A stretch of 64,000 bases of DNA from Streblospio benedicti (taxonomy: Eukaryota; Annelida; Polychaeta; Spionida; Spionidae). A program made the translations under genes and the position numbers. Shown here piece after piece: positions 1 to 13,432 of the stretch; position 1 is the stretch's first letter, and the number at the start of each line of letters is the position of its first letter. The notes beneath the pieces were generated by a model. It was given only the letters and a program-made list of their open reading frames with translations. It did not search any database and was not told the origin of the DNA. The stretch spans positions 9,243,501 to 9,307,500 of the forward strand of contig CM032660.1 in NCBI GenBank assembly GCA_019095985.1, written 5' to 3'.

Positions 1-1019
1 CCTAGCAGATGCAACAGTTTTTCTATACAAAATTCCCGGTAGCCTTGTTTAATATATATTTTGGGAAAGAATAAAACAGCTTTGTTTTTTGGTATAAATC
101 AAAGATAAAAAAACTTGTCATTAAATCTTTAAGCATCTTTAAGTACATTTTACACTGCAGAGCATGACCCAGATGTAAGTAGGCCTGCGTGTCAAATGCC
201 AATATGCTAATCTACATGCAGAATAAAGTAGCTATCCTCGCCCTGATAGGCATTTCCTAAATTAAATGACACCATTAAAACAAGTTCAACCGCATTAGCA
301 GTATGCACAACCATTTATATGCATGAAACACAAGAATATAGACAAGTGATAAGTTGCAGACATGTATAGATTATCGACCCACATAGTGGCGGTGGCGGCA
401 GCTACAGTATGAGCGCTCAAGCCACACGAGATGCACCTACTGTCGCTCGCTCAAAACATATGCTCAACATACTCGTAAAACCACCCAATATGGGCGAGGC
501 CACGTGTCTTGGGGATATACTGCACACTTGTTGAGGGGTACTTATGCAGATCGTCTGATATGAGAGCGGAAACATATGAATGAGCATGTGATGTGATGGT
601 TGATAGCGGAGTAAACGAGATCAAGGATTAAAAACAAAATGGCGGACCTGTTGCATAGGTGGTGTTTTTTTTGTCGTTTGCTACAACAACGCACCTGTAT
701 TTGATGTGACTGCCCGTATTGTGGTTTGGGCATAGACTGGACTGGTATGTGTGGGCGTGTAGTTCTCTGTAAGGCTGCGTTGTTTGTCTAAATAAGGAGG
801 TTTGTCTCGTTTTGGACAAGTCTCATTCAAGCATTACGTGCATATTGCACATATATCTGTGTGCCATGCTAATCACGTTGGCAAGGAAACTAGCAAACTA
901 AATGCGTTCATTGTATCAGGAGTAGCTCTGGATATTGTTTAAGACATACACACGCGATATAGCGTTTGCTATCCTTCCACAGCGCACAAAATAACGGTTC
1001 CATATTCATAAAGTGCATT
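1..1019. other. upstream flank, no gene recognised
   Basis: No coding region is supported here. The short open frames have neither conserved motifs nor splice context. The stretch lies directly upstream of the first alternative exon of the TMEM268-like gene, so it may hold distal promoter elements. I see no clear repeat or RNA gene. Confidence 0.5.
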
Positions 1020-1056
1020 TATAAACATGACAATAATCGATATGGATTTTCATCCC
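1020..1056 (+). promoter_or_regulatory. candidate core promoter of alternative exon 1a
   Basis: A TATAAA begins at 1020. A pyrimidine-rich initiator-like TTTCATCCC has its A at 1052, giving the usual spacing of about 32 bases. A start here would leave a 5' leader of roughly 136 nt before the ATG at 1188. The assignment rests only on motif and spacing. Confidence 0.4.
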
Positions 1057-1187
1057 CCGTCTTTTGAATCTCTATTGACTGTTGTGTGCACTGGACCAGC
1101 TGTACATAGGAAAAAGTAACGAGTGGGGCTCGGAGGTTCAATTTCATACACTCCAGACAGATATATCAGCAGACGTTCAAATCCAGC

Positions 1188-2661
1188 ATGGGACTCTCGA
1201 GTTTTCTCAGCTGCGTCGGCGGCAGAAGCAAGCATTCGGAGGGACCCAAAGGTTCGCGCAGACGGAAGTGGCATGAACGGCCTATTAAACGGGGTCAGGC
1301 GACAGAGCCTCTGTTAGATGAGGTGGAGAAGACCCCCGAGACTGCGACGATGGTAAGGAATGGTAGTGCTCTAGATAAAGAGAAGCCTAAGAGAAAGAAG
1401 TTCAGGGAGAGACTCGATGCACTTAGGAGACTGCTGAAGAGAGGGAAGAAAGTGGATGGCGAGACTTTGAGAGATTCTTTGAGCAAAGTAAACTACGAAG
1501 TGCGTGATGAAAACGTAGAGCTGTTGCCAGCAAATAGTCAGAGAGCCGAGGACGCGTACGTGGTTATTGAGGCACATGAAAAGAGCGAAACGAAATCGCA
1601 ACCCGTGCCCATTAGCAACACAAAGCGTGACAGAGATAGCCGTGAAACTGACATCCCTGTGACTGGTAAATCCCAAGCCAACAACAGCAGGGTGAAATTT
1701 ACATCAACAGCAGCAGTAGCAGACGACAGCAGGGCAATTAGGGAGGAGACTTTCGGGCTGAGATTGCGAGCAGGTAACACCAAGGGGAGTGTCGGGCGTA
1801 AGCAGCAGCAGACGACAGAAACGACGGAAGACGCCGAGGTGCAGCTGTTTATGAACGAGGTGGCCGCGCTCACGTCCCCGGCCGAGCAGCTCGCCCAGCA
1901 GGACATCGAGGACTACCTGGTGCCGCCGTCCCCGGCCTCCCCGCGCCTCGCGCCCATCGTCACGTCGTCTGACACGGACCTGAGCAGCACGTCCACGCTG
2001 ACCCCCACCCGTGACCTGCAGTCGTCCTCGGCGTCTCCTTCTTCGGATGAAGGAGAGGAGGAGGAGGAGAGAGCAATGACGTCGTATGATTCTTCTGGCG
2101 TCTCCGTGGATAGCGATATGACGGTGAGGTCGGCCCCACCGGTCTCCTCTTTCGGTTTGTGGGCTATCATGCCCGAGGAGATCAAAGTCAGCCAGGAGAT
2201 ACTCAACAGGGGGTATCTCAGTGACGTGCAGGAGAGGCAACGTGGTGGTGACGAGGGCAAGGAGAAGATTAGCGGTACTGCATTTATGGAGACTAATATT
2301 GATACGGTGATTATTGAACCGGATGTAGTACAAGAAGATCATCGTGACGATAGTGGCATTTCCAATGGGAATTTGTCAACAGAAGAACCCCCAGCAGACG
2401 ATATTGAAGCGAACTTCAAAGAAGAGTCGGCTGCTTTCGAATCATTAACTACTGAATCCTCTGTTCAAGAAGATCATTTCGATAGTTTGGATCAGAGTGT
2501 TGCAGATGAGATGGAGTTTGGTACCTTACAGAGTAAGAAGGAAACATTCAGTTCTCTTCGGGCAATTTCGCTGGATACCAACGGACATGTTCCTAATAAG
2601 GATGTCAATGGTCCAGGTGAAGATCTTTCGTCCCCTGTGGCTGCCCCTCAAGACAACTACA
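1188..2661 (+). CDS. TMEM268: TMEM268-like protein, alternative first coding exon 1a (491 codons)
   Basis: This is the longest of three alternative N-terminal exons. The ATG has A at -3 and G at +4, and an in-frame TAG at 1107-1109 closes the frame upstream, so it is a true first coding exon. It encodes a hydrophilic, probably disordered 491-residue segment. That segment begins MGLSSFLSC, has basic clusters (residues about 23-36 and 66-88), a Pro/Ser/Thr stretch around 245-290, a Glu run and several acidic Ser-rich patches. No signal peptide or membrane segment is visible. The exon ends ...PQDNY plus one base (A) before GTAAGT, so it joins in phase 1 to the common exon at 37333 (Y-K-IWNGQ). 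Spliced to the common exons it gives about 768 residues, against about 342 for human TMEM268. The N-terminus has no family resemblance I recognise. Confidence 0.85.
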
Positions 2662-4474
2662 GTAAGTACATATTCACGGTAGACTTTTAATCTCCGTTTT
2701 GCACACATAGGCGCATAGATACATATTCTTTACACATGTCTGTGCTAAACATTCGGTCATTGTTATAATATAAAGGCACGTTAACTGACACCGAGAACCA
2801 TTTGTGATGAGCTATTGCAATGGTGACAGTTTTCAGAATTTATTATTGGGCAGGACAATTGGTTTTAGATGTGATACACTATATAATATGCAATTACACA
2901 GTCAATAATACCGTTCAATATCTATCAGTACCAGCTGCCACTAACTCTGGTCACAATTGATCATGATGTCTGGACGAGTGAGGTGATATTGTTGAACTTC
3001 TTTTATTATGTTCAAATACTATGTAAAACTGTCATTTCTTATAAAGACAACCGCCATTGCAAAGGAATGTGTTCCTCGGGACTTCATCACACAATGTACT
3101 TATCTCACTCAAAGGTACAAGTCTAAAAAATCCCTTCCACAAATGGAAAACACTTTCATTGTACGTGCTCTTATATTTACAAGCACCTATGCATTTCAAC
3201 ACCCCATATACCATCTTAATGTAGCATCTTCTTCCCGCCAATTTAGGTGGCAAATGACTTCAACTGTGTCAGTCGAGATCTACTTATTGGAGCAATTGGC
3301 TCTCACTTTGTGAACGATAATTCAGTTTACTCACTGACTGCCGTCTGCATCTGATGATGACTCACTTTGTCAACATACATGTAGCATGTAACATTCGTGC
3401 TTTACAGAACCCTGGTTCATCGATTTCACAGTATTCAACAATTTGTAGTCTTTGAATATCTGTATGGACGTTTTTTTCATTGACGGTGAATGTTTTTTAT
3501 GCAATTGGAATGTGCAAGATGAAGAATGTATTGATTTGAAATTGTTGGTTATGGCTCTAAAATCTAAGTCAACGTATACATTAGCTAGTTTCTTTTAATT
3601 AAACAACTGTTTTTAATGGTGGCACAAACAATCTACATCACTGCAGTAAACCTAGTTTGAGGTTTGTGCTCGAGTTTAGTCGTATTTGCGAAACGAATTG
3701 AATTCCATCTATAAAGTGGCCTTACACAAATTGGTTAATAGGGACACAGCATGATTTAGCAGAGATACATGATACCGTATTTCGTATGGGACAGCAAGCT
3801 TTACTATTATCTATCATAAAAATTGAAAATGTGATATTTTAATAATTTTATCTAGACATATTTGTCTTGAAGAGTTGCCGAGGCATATGTAAGACTTGAT
3901 AGTGTTACATGGGATATATTATAGAAATAATTATTTCAAGTATAGGGTGCATCGTCGAGCCATTCTTTGCCCGACTGGTACGCGTAGGTTGCACAATTCC
4001 TTGCAACACAATCCTGTTGCATTATGAATATTGCTGTGCTCGGTTCCGAGCGCTGTAAGTTTGCATTATGAATCATTGCTCTAAATTAAACGCTACAAAT
4101 GTACAGTCTAGTTAGGACTTGGTACAATTTGTCTCCATCCTTTTCTGTGTGAGTAACCACTCAATACTATGCATCAACACATACTATAAACTCATTCGAA
4201 TTAATTCTATGTATAGTGTGAATAATGCATATACCACAATGTGTGAAACTAACACTCGCTGTATTATAAACCAGTAGCTATCAAGTTGAAATGTTTTCAT
4301 TTGACATACACCGCATTGCACCCATGTATGGCACGTATGAAATTAATTCCATCACATCTACACCAATTCAGCAATAGTGTGCCATCATCAGGTGTGTATT
4401 GACGCACTACACTGTAAATTCAAGAGAGCACACAAAGTCATCAGTGAGCATAGATAATTAGCGGTCGTACAAAC

Positions 4475-4628
4475 AGTGGGCGGTAGTACCCGCCAAGGAA
4501 GGGGCGATTACATTAGCCGCCAATACAGGCAATCAGCCAAAATTGGAGACCACAATTGAATTTCTTACATTGATTTTGCTGTCCGGGTTTTCTTGCTGGA
4601 TTGTTAGTCGTGTCCACGCAAGTAAGTT
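4475..4628 (+). promoter_or_regulatory. possible GC-box/CCAAT cluster followed by a donor-like site
   Basis: GGGCGG at about 4479, GGGGCG at 4501, several CCAAT-type words (GCCGCCAATACAGG, AGCCAAAATTGG) and then CGCAAGTAAGT at 4618 resemble a TATA-less promoter with a short noncoding exon. No coding frame is attached. This could be chance, or a minor extra first exon of the surrounding gene. Confidence 0.2.
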
Positions 4629-4938
4629 TAGTTTAACACTTTTGTTTAGTAGCTATCGTTTCAAGTATTGTAAATATTCAACGAGATTTAATTTCTAATG
4701 AGCATATTGGAAATAAACATGATAGGTAGGCATAGGTTTAAGGAACTATTTATATGGTAAAATACGCCAATGAGAAAAGTTGAACGCATAGTCACATGGA
4801 CTGTGACATTGAAGCAAGTATGCATCAGCCAATTTCCGCAGCAATTTTCTGCAAAATATTCATCATGAATCGTGGATGAAAGAGTTAATTCATATGTTTC
4901 TATACTGAATGCTCATCTGCACAAGATCCTATTTGAAG

Positions 4939-5483
4939 GTGCTAAAAAAATCGCCAAACCTGATAGCTTTTTCACCAATTCCATTGGCTTCATCAGTCCT
5001 AATGACTTGCCGCCAAAAGGTTAATCGTCACGTGATAGTGGTGTGACGTTCTGCTCTGTTCCTCCTAAAACCCGGCCAAGAAAAGAAGGATTTAGTGGTC
5101 TATCAGATCAACTGTGGAGGAACCAGGACCCAACTAGCATAGTGGGAAGCTTCAATTGTAGGTTTGACCAACATAGGCGCCCCAGCAGCACTTCATCATG
5201 TATCTCTGCACCTCCACCAACCGGACAGAGAAAAGCCACACCATCACGATGGACAACATCAAGATATTGACCGTGATCCGTATTAGGAAGATTTAGGCGC
5301 CTCAAACCGGACCTCAACAAGACTGTGGGGCCGCGGAACTGCCGGCAAAGCAACATCCTGCCAGCCGCCGACGACGTCACACCACTATCACGTGACGATT
5401 AACCTTTTGGCGGCAAGTCATTAGGACTGATGAAGCCAATGGAATTGGTGAAAGCTATCCAGGTTTGGCTGATTTTTTAGCAC
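4939..5483. mobile_element. foldback/MITE-like element with long terminal inverted repeats
   Basis: The left arm (4939-5049) and the inverted right arm (5374-5483) are about 110 bases each and nearly identical, starting GTGCTAAAAAA and running to GTGGTGTGACGT. They enclose a 324-bp core. There is no transposase; the core has an open frame on the minus strand (5108-5380) with no recognisable domain. The low divergence between arms suggests a young insertion. No convincing target-site duplication is seen, so the superfamily is left open. It is plain non-autonomous DNA. Confidence 0.8.
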
Positions 5484-6281
5484 AAAAGCAAGTAGTAATA
5501 CTCAAATAGTCATATGTTTCTGTGTGATGCCACAAAAGCCTTGAAGAAAAATCGTGTTGCTTAAGTAAATATCCATTACGTGTAATCTCATGCAATGGTA
5601 TTTATATATCAAAATAGTAAGCCAAGTGTAGCTGTGCTCTAAATTAGTATATTAAGCTAAAGCATCACGCACTCGCACTATTAAGCATTGGGTACAACAG
5701 GTAGTACGCCTTCTCTACTGCCTCCCTACTGCCAAAAACTCAAGGAGACGTTGGTGATCAGTACGTGTCCATTGCTGTCAAAGTATGGAAAAAGTACGTT
5801 CTTTGTGGCAGTACTACTGAGACAGTAGAGGAAAATCAGCAGCCTTATAGTATTACATGTCGCAGTCACGCAGGCACGGAAAAAACAACAACTTACTGTC
5901 AAATATTCGCATTGCCGGTTGTGCCATATGCTTTACACAACTTCTAGTTTGACCAATTAGCAAGGACAACCAAAGTAAAAATTATACTCAAGGGAAGATG
6001 AATTGCATGAATTCAAAGGTTTGAAAACCTTAACAAAGTATACTCGCAAAGTAATTCTGCCAGACGCATAGCTCACCTTGATCAAGAGGGCCATTCATTA
6101 CCCCATGGAAGGAGAAACAGGTTGAAATGGATGATGTTCTCATTAAGATCATCATCAGTCTCGGGCACGTCATACACATGCCACATCCGTCTTGCATGGC
6201 GAGACGGAATACTGGCAACAGCTTGCGATGCTGTAAACAGTGACTTAGTCTAGACTATTTTTAGTTTGGGTGAAATACAAT

Positions 6282-6355
6282 AGAACCTCTTTATTAATGT
6301 CACACTGGGACCCGCATCTAGTGGTGTTTATAGACAGGTGGTCTCTATGGAGGTG
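6282..6355 (+). repeat. fragment of a dispersed ACCTCTTTAT / GTGGTCTCTATGGAGG repeat
   Basis: The stretch reads ACAATAGAACCTCTTTATTA and then GGTGGTCTCTATGGAGGTG. Related wording recurs at about 9671-9800, 30700-30835, 35326-35350 and in the array at 41.6-42.7 kb. It is probably a short interspersed family. Its boundaries and origin are unclear. Confidence 0.35.
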
Positions 6356-9300
6356 TATGTTAGTCCCTGAATGAAGATTTGTCCATATTGCAAAAAAATG
6401 TCGTATTATACGGATGTGGTTTTAATCAGTATCGACTGTATTTTCAATTTGATGACTCTGTGTTGTTTCCCATACGGCTTAGTTTCAACTCTACACTTGT
6501 ACAATGTAATTGTTAAAACAGACAGTTGGAGAAATCACTTTTTATTTTAACAACAGTTGGCAAAGCTTGTAATTAACCGATTCCCTCATATTGGTCACCT
6601 CACAGCTGTGTTCCGCGTATTGAGTCTGCCCTACAAAGGTTACACGTTCACGAGCAACCTCATATTAACTTGGGGTTAACCCCCATGAATGCTACGAGTG
6701 ATGTGTTTAAAATGCCAATGGCCGAACATGTGAACTGTTCACCTTTCTCCAGCTTCACACGACCGCCGGTGAGCACATGCTACCCCCAGATTTACAGCCC
6801 GGGTCACTAGCACAGAGATCAGGTCACGGCTGTGCCCAGTATCTCATGTTCACTTTAATGTCCCATGTATACAATTGTACATGTATTGTACTGTATATCA
6901 TTTCTACATACGTAGAGTGGGACGAGGAAAAATGTGAAACAGTGGCGAATATGTATCCACTGTACCAATTGGTAATACTCAACGTCTATCTCCTTCCAAA
7001 TCACTATCATAAGTCTAAGTGACCATCACAACAGTAAGCTACTTACCAGCTTTGTAACCAGCGCCTGACCTCTATACGGCTGTCGTTGCTGACTGCACCT
7101 CCAGAGGCCTCCCACACACGATTATCGGTAACATCGTAAATCTGACATAAACCCATACCACTTTGCCGGCAGCTCCATTGCCGGGTGTTCTGGGTAACTT
7201 TACCAGCGAAACTCATTGGCTTGTCTTGTCAATCGTAGTATATACATAATTCTTTATCCAATAAGATGCGTTTGTGATATTGGATCTTGTTGTAGGCAAT
7301 GACGGACTGTTTACGACAGTAGTTATGTAGAACACTGTGTGTTGTTCAATTAGTCATAGGGGTATGATTTGTGAACTGGTTTTTATCAAGGGCTATAGAT
7401 ATGTATATTGTAACCAATACATGTAAAGTACACCCATTTCATTTAATACAAACGGCATTGGCTATAAACTAGCTAATGCAATATATGCTCTGAAGTAACT
7501 CACCCATAGGTCACAGTCCTCTCAGTGAATGACCAGCAACAGACGTGTAGTGAACCTGGTAGGAGCCGCCTGTCCATCCAGCTGGTCTGTGTCACACAAC
7601 GAAACCCAGCAGACTGGCAGAGCACGTGCCAGGAGGCCAGGCGATCACGCTCATCAATAGTCACCTTTTTTATTAGAATCATTCTAATTTGTGTGTGTTG
7701 GGGTGTGGTGGCGTGGGTGCATTCTTAATCTATAGCACAGTACAGAAAGTTCTATGATTGCATGCTGCAACTTCAGTTCTTGAGCAAAAGGTATAATATA
7801 CGGCCGAGCACGTTCATTGTATTCGATAGTGCGCTCCTGGTTAGGCCCAACCCTCCAATTAGGAAAAACAAAACAAAATATATTGTCCCCACAGCTTCCA
7901 TATTCATAAATGTCTGCAAAAATGGCCATTAAGGATACCCGTTGTAATAGTTATAAGTGAAAATTGAAAGAGATCAATCCGTTTGAAGTTGTCGTATGAT
8001 AGAGCGACGTCCCCTTTTCAGCAGGTGATGACTGGACCGACGTCATGTTATTGTTCATATAAATCACGCACGATATTGAGAAATATGTCGCTGAGCACTA
8101 GCTGGGTATTCGGGGCCACTATAGCCATAAAATAGCCAATCAGTGATGCGTTCGTTTGAGTTTATTACAAAGCAATAAAAAACCACAATTTTCAGCAGAA
8201 AGTGCCCATAGAGTAAATGAACGCAGGGCTGACCTTTTGCGTAATTGAGAGCTAGTGGTGTGCACCAGCAGAGAGGGTCGTAAAGCCACTGAACCTCAGA
8301 AACGTTGTCCTGCTAATGCCACCTATTATTAGTGGACATGCTGGGTTGACAAGTCCAACGTGTAGCTCACTTATTCACTTCTTATAAACTATTTTCTACG
8401 TACGTATAATTTAGCGGAGTTTGACGTAAAGTTTTAAACTGGTATGATTCAGTACTTTTTTGTCATGCAATTGAATATTTTAATGGAATATTATCAAAAT
8501 CAGAAATTCGTTTGTACGCATTTGCGAAACAAATCAACCAAAGAAACAAGAATAAACGTGAACATGTTTTGTACAATATTTAACACTGTGATACAAGACA
8601 TGCATATAGACAATACTGTTAAAACACAGACGATGGACTCAGTTCTGCTATGTAAGCCATAACCATTGTTACAAAAAAACTAGGCTCTTTTAACCTCTGG
8701 TCCCCAGTGACTGCCGCAGAGTCCACTGTTCTCTGAGATACAAACCACCACATACCTATCAACACAACCATCACAAAACACGAGGGGAACAACCTTGAAC
8801 TGTGAGTAATTAAAATTTATGGGTCTGCACCGAATGAGCAAACGTTTTATGCAGTGATCCTTCGCTGTTTTCTTAGGCCTCGTTTTAAGCTGGTGTGTTG
8901 ATGTACAGAGTAAACAATTGGTCGGAATGGCAGATACGGGGGCCTAATTTGCTCTGGCAGGTAAACTGATGCATTTGCACCCGGCTGGATTCGGTTATTG
9001 ATGGACTTTTAAATTGAACGTCGGCGTATACGTAACGTTCCTGGGAGGCAATGCATTTTAGTGTTTTATAGAAGGTAAAACATGGATGATTTGTGAGTTA
9101 CAAATGGTACATGAACTACAACAACGGTGCTCTTAAAGAAATCAGTCTGTGCGCTGTGTTGTGCTTGATGGGCAATTAGCTGGCTGATTTTCGGGCCTTG
9201 CACTTACTGGCAATTGCAAGATTGACTTACCAGTCTGACCTAGACTTGGCATAAAAACCTAATAATACGTCACGGTGGGCGCCCACATGCGATGGTACTT

Positions 9301-9670
9301 GTGACATCAAAGTAAGGAGTTGCAACATGTGCGTAGACTGTTACACCAGATGAATCAGCTAAGTGAAGTCCAACAACGAGTCTATTGAGTTTCGATCTCA
9401 CATGGGGGCTTATCCAGTGTAAAGTTGTACGCAAATATCCAGAAATTACAGCAATGGCTACAATTATTGGATACCATGTACTATTTAGTGTGACCATTGT
9501 GGTGACCAATCACAACGCCCGGTCTAGATGCTTATGCGTAGGTTCACCCATACGTGCACGCACCCACGGACCACCAAACACGTGCAAGATACAAGTCACG
9601 TACGCATAGGGTAATACCTCTCACTCAAAAGCTACACACTCCAATATGAATGAAGAATTCATTCTACAAT

Positions 9671-9810
9671 ACAGTAGGACCCTCATTAACGGCTACCGCT
9701 ATGGAGAGGCCGCTTGTATAATTCTGGTGTCCCCCACACTATCCCAAGTTTTCATAAATGCACCCCACTATAACTTTCATAAAGAGACCTCCTCTCTATG
9801 CACAACAGCA
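9671..9810 (+). repeat. fragment of the same dispersed repeat
   Basis: ACAGTAGGACCCTCATTAAC, then CTATGGAGAGGCC and further on TAAAGAGACCTCCTCTCTATG, match the pattern at 6282 and 30700. A GC-rich stretch without coding support follows (9860-9960). Confidence 0.3.
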
Positions 9811-10725
9811 TGATGCAAGACCCCCATAGTGGTCCTATTGGAGGGGTTGTACTATGTACCCGTATGGCCCGGAGTCCCCGCCCGGCAATAAGTGGTGGCT
9901 GTAATGTGACGGGCGATGGATGGGCACCGGCCCGGGGGACCCATCCCGGCGCCGCTTACGGGGGCAAGTATTGGCAGCCTTATTAGGCCCAATTTATTAA
10001 TATCACCACGGCTCTGAGAGAAACAGAACCGCAAATAAGGAAGTGAAATTTACTTAATGTCTTTACTGTGCACACCATATGTACTATTTTAATTTGTGTG
10101 CTGTTGTGGTGGAGATGAATGTGTTATTAATTAATGTGGTCGATTAGAATAACATTATACTTTTATACTGCAGATGCTAATGTAATTTTAGTGTTTGATT
10201 GTATGGTTATCTATTGTTATACTGAAGTAAACATTGGTGCAATTGCATTCACTACTAAAGGTATTGAGACTAGACTCAGCTAGGAAAGATTAGCTTTATA
10301 AACTGTTTATAAACACAAACAGAGCATACGTCTGGATTAGTCTAGTGAGCTAGAATAAAATATGTGGCGTATTTACCTGCAGTTTTATTGTGGCTATAGG
10401 ATTGCACAAACAAATGGCCAAAGTGTACTAACTGGTTGATTGTGTATACAGTTGTGAATTAGATTGAATTACATGATGTGAGGGTCAAATATCATGGGAA
10501 AATCACCTAAGCTATAGATTTAAACGTTTCATACTAGAGTCTACAACCGATTGAAGACCAGACACAACAGTTCTGCGTCTCTTAAACAAAGAAACACAAA
10601 TACAAGACTGGATGACCGTGATTACACGATAAAAAGTGAAAAATCCTTACCCCATAAAGATAACATCAAGCAGTGAGTGCGCACCCACTCCAGATCAAAT
10701 CCAGACTGGGAGATAGCATCTAAAC

Positions 10726-11326
10726 ATGGGTGGAGGCAAGCTACGCGCGCCCCCTGTCGATGGGGTGACGCGAGGGCCCCTCATTCCCCGGAGACTAACC
10801 GGCCCTGTTTTCCTGGAAGATGGAGATAACCCCGCGAACCTGTCAGAATTAAGACTGGCTGAACACGGCGAAAGTTGCGGATCGATAGACGTTACATCGG
10901 GTTTGTTAGGGCCTGGCCGCCGTGCCTCCTACACCGCCAGTGGCTATCACGTCGATGCCGGAAGCGGAACTAAGCTGCCCGCAGTCGTGGCCCCGATGCT
11001 GTTGCAGGATAAAAGCACGGACGTCACCGTCGAGGATCCAGATTCGTCCGTTTCCGGCGATCGGGGTTCAAGGTGGATGTTTGATCCAGCGAACGTAAAG
11101 TACGGATCCGCTGCCAATACAGACATGTCTTACGACAATGGGAGCTGCAGGATTATGATGACCTCGACGGCGGCGGCATCCAGTGTGGATGGGAATTTGA
11201 TTAGTGGGGATTGCCTGGATGAGGAGAGGATAGTGGAAGTGGATACAATGAGGGAGTGGTGCTCGGATGGCGTTGTTGTCGTAGATGTGGCACAGTCAGA
11301 GGTGATTCCCCAGGGGGAGATGTATA
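10726..11326 (+). CDS. TMEM268: TMEM268-like protein, alternative first coding exon 1b (200 codons)
   Basis: This is the second alternative N-terminal exon. The ATG (A at -3, G at +4) has an in-frame TAG only 12 bases upstream at 10714-10716 and no acceptor between, so it cannot be an internal cassette in this frame. It encodes 200 residues beginning MGGGKLRAPP, mixed in charge and rich in Gly, Ser, Asp and Val. Its last part is acidic (EERIVEVD, DVAQSEVIPQGEMY). There is no hydrophobic segment long enough to span a membrane. It ends in Tyr plus one base before GTAAGT, exactly as exons 1a and 1c do, and joins in frame to 37333 for about 477 residues in total. The local GC content is clearly higher than in the flanks. 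I do not recognise a domain. Confidence 0.82.
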
Positions 11327-13432
11327 GTAAGTATGGACGTGCATTTTGAGCATTGTTTCATTTTTGTTTTTTAAACATTTACATCCAATGAATGAACATG
11401 TGAGTTAAGTATGTATGTATATAGTATATAGAGAGCGTATTAGTGTACCAGGCATTGTCACATTCAATTGTATTCTTGAATTGCACGGAAAATGCTACTC
11501 CATAAGGCAAATGAAAGTGTTGTAAATACATGTAGGACACCCCAGTCTACTGTGTCATTTATATTTAGCCTACCAATGCTAAGTAGATAACACACTGACG
11601 TGACGTCCTCATCTTTGTTTGGGTGATGTACGAAAGCCGTATAAGTATTGACGATGATATAGTTTATGAAATTAGTATCTTCTTAGTCAATCACATTATA
11701 TTCGAATTCAAGTTTTTTATAGACCAATAACGTGATGAGTTCTAGGTTTCATAGCTGAGTGTTAAAAGCTAGGTTATATAGCCTTTGGACCAAGTGCACT
11801 AGTGCAATGGATATACATTGTATCATATATATACCAGATGTTTCTCGGAAAGTAGATGGTGTTTAGTGACCACCTGACCTGGCGTATTGTATATGTATTG
11901 TATATCTAGTTAAATGCCTGCCCATAACTTATTTACATCTACACGTAGTGTAGAATTATCCTCTCATTTCATTGTACATTGTTTTCTTGATAATCGGCTA
12001 CTGAATCTAGGTATTCTCTGTGTGCCTACCATGATATTTAGCGCCAATGTGTTTATGTTGAGCCCAAAGAGTAATTGACAAGCTGTCGCATGGGCCCCAT
12101 AGGAGGTAAAGATCACAGATAGTGTTATTTTGATGACATTATCTCAGTGTTTTGATGTTCCTGGCAAAACAACGTGTGATTGGCTTGGGACGTTTGTTTT
12201 AATCAATTTTATGGGTTTCATGTTAGGGTTTCTTTCTTTATTTCTAATCTCACATTTCAAAGTTGCAAAACATGCGGCTAAAATTATAAATTATTCTGGA
12301 TAGTATTCCTACTTTTAATATTACAAAGTACACCATGTTTCAAAATGAAAACTAGTTGCATACATGTATGACAGATATGAGTTATACTATATTCTAGTGG
12401 GGATTAAACACAAGTTAACATTTGTTTTTCCGTTTCTTACTCCAACGTACACGGTGTATACAACGTCATCGTGCACAATGTAATGTGCCAGTCTGACAGT
12501 CACGAATGTTCATAGCAAGATTCTTCTGCACTGTTGGAGATGAAAAAATACACGGAAGAAAATAAGCTGCTCCCTTTCTGGTTCTCCCTTTAAAAAACAC
12601 TTCTATTGCAAGACAATGGGCTAATTACCAATCCACGTTTAAATATATACGAGTCTACCATTGTGTCCGTTATGCCTACGCATTTCAACCAACGAAGCAC
12701 ACACAGTGGAAACATTACACCTGAGCCCAAACCGTACCACTCAAATTGAAACAAAGAGTCAATTAGCACAAAAGAAACAATTGATGAAGTTTCTCCTGCT
12801 GCTAACAAACGATTTCCGGTTGGAGGAAAAAAACACCCTCGTTAATAACCTGTTCATTTTGTTCCACTTTACGAATGGAGCGCTTGGATCAGTGTTGCTG
12901 ACGTCTGCGATAGTTGTTTTCAAAACAAGTTGACATTTGACAAAACCATGCAAGAAAGGTCCGATTTATAGAATATTTCCTTTTTTCAACAGCAAAAGTG
13001 GTAAAATCAGGACATTTTCTATCTGAAGTGACGATCGTTACCTTTGAGGATATCATGCCTCAGCTTTCAGAGCTGAGAAAGGAACGTCGTGCTAGAGAGT
13101 GATTATCATTTACAACTGTTAACATTTAAACTGTGCGAAGAAATGTCCTGTGATGTTGTCCACGGTTTTCACCATCTATCTAGTTTTTATACACGAAGTA
13201 TATATTTGTTGGTTCAACAATTATCACCCATTTCTGCACCCAGCACGGACTGCGCCCTTACCCTATCTCTTAAAAAAGCAAAAACATGGTGATGATGCAC
13301 TTGAACGGTCTAGGTAGGTTTTTCGAATCTCAGCATGCATTCATGCATGGATTTAAGTGAGTTTTCACTCATATCACCAGTTGCTCATTTTTCCCTCGAT
13401 TATCTGGATGCCGGTAACTGAGGGTGATATAA

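Larger units (their letters stand above)
2662..10725 (+). other. intron between alternative exons 1a and 1b
   Basis: About 8 kb of AT-rich DNA without supported coding sequence. It holds the foldback element at 4939-5483, a possible GC-box/CCAAT cluster near 4.5 kb, and scattered fragments of a dispersed repeat. The remaining short open frames are not supported. For transcripts starting at exons 1b or 1c this is promoter-side flank. Confidence 0.6.

Noticed and set aside
1704-2342. 212-residue open frame antisense to exon 1a
   Set aside because: It is a shadow of the GC-rich exon 1a: low complexity, Arg-rich, no splice context or family motif.
5108-5380. 90-residue minus-strand frame in the foldback element
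   Set aside because: No transposase or other domain recognised; it runs into the inverted arm, so it is described only as part of the element.
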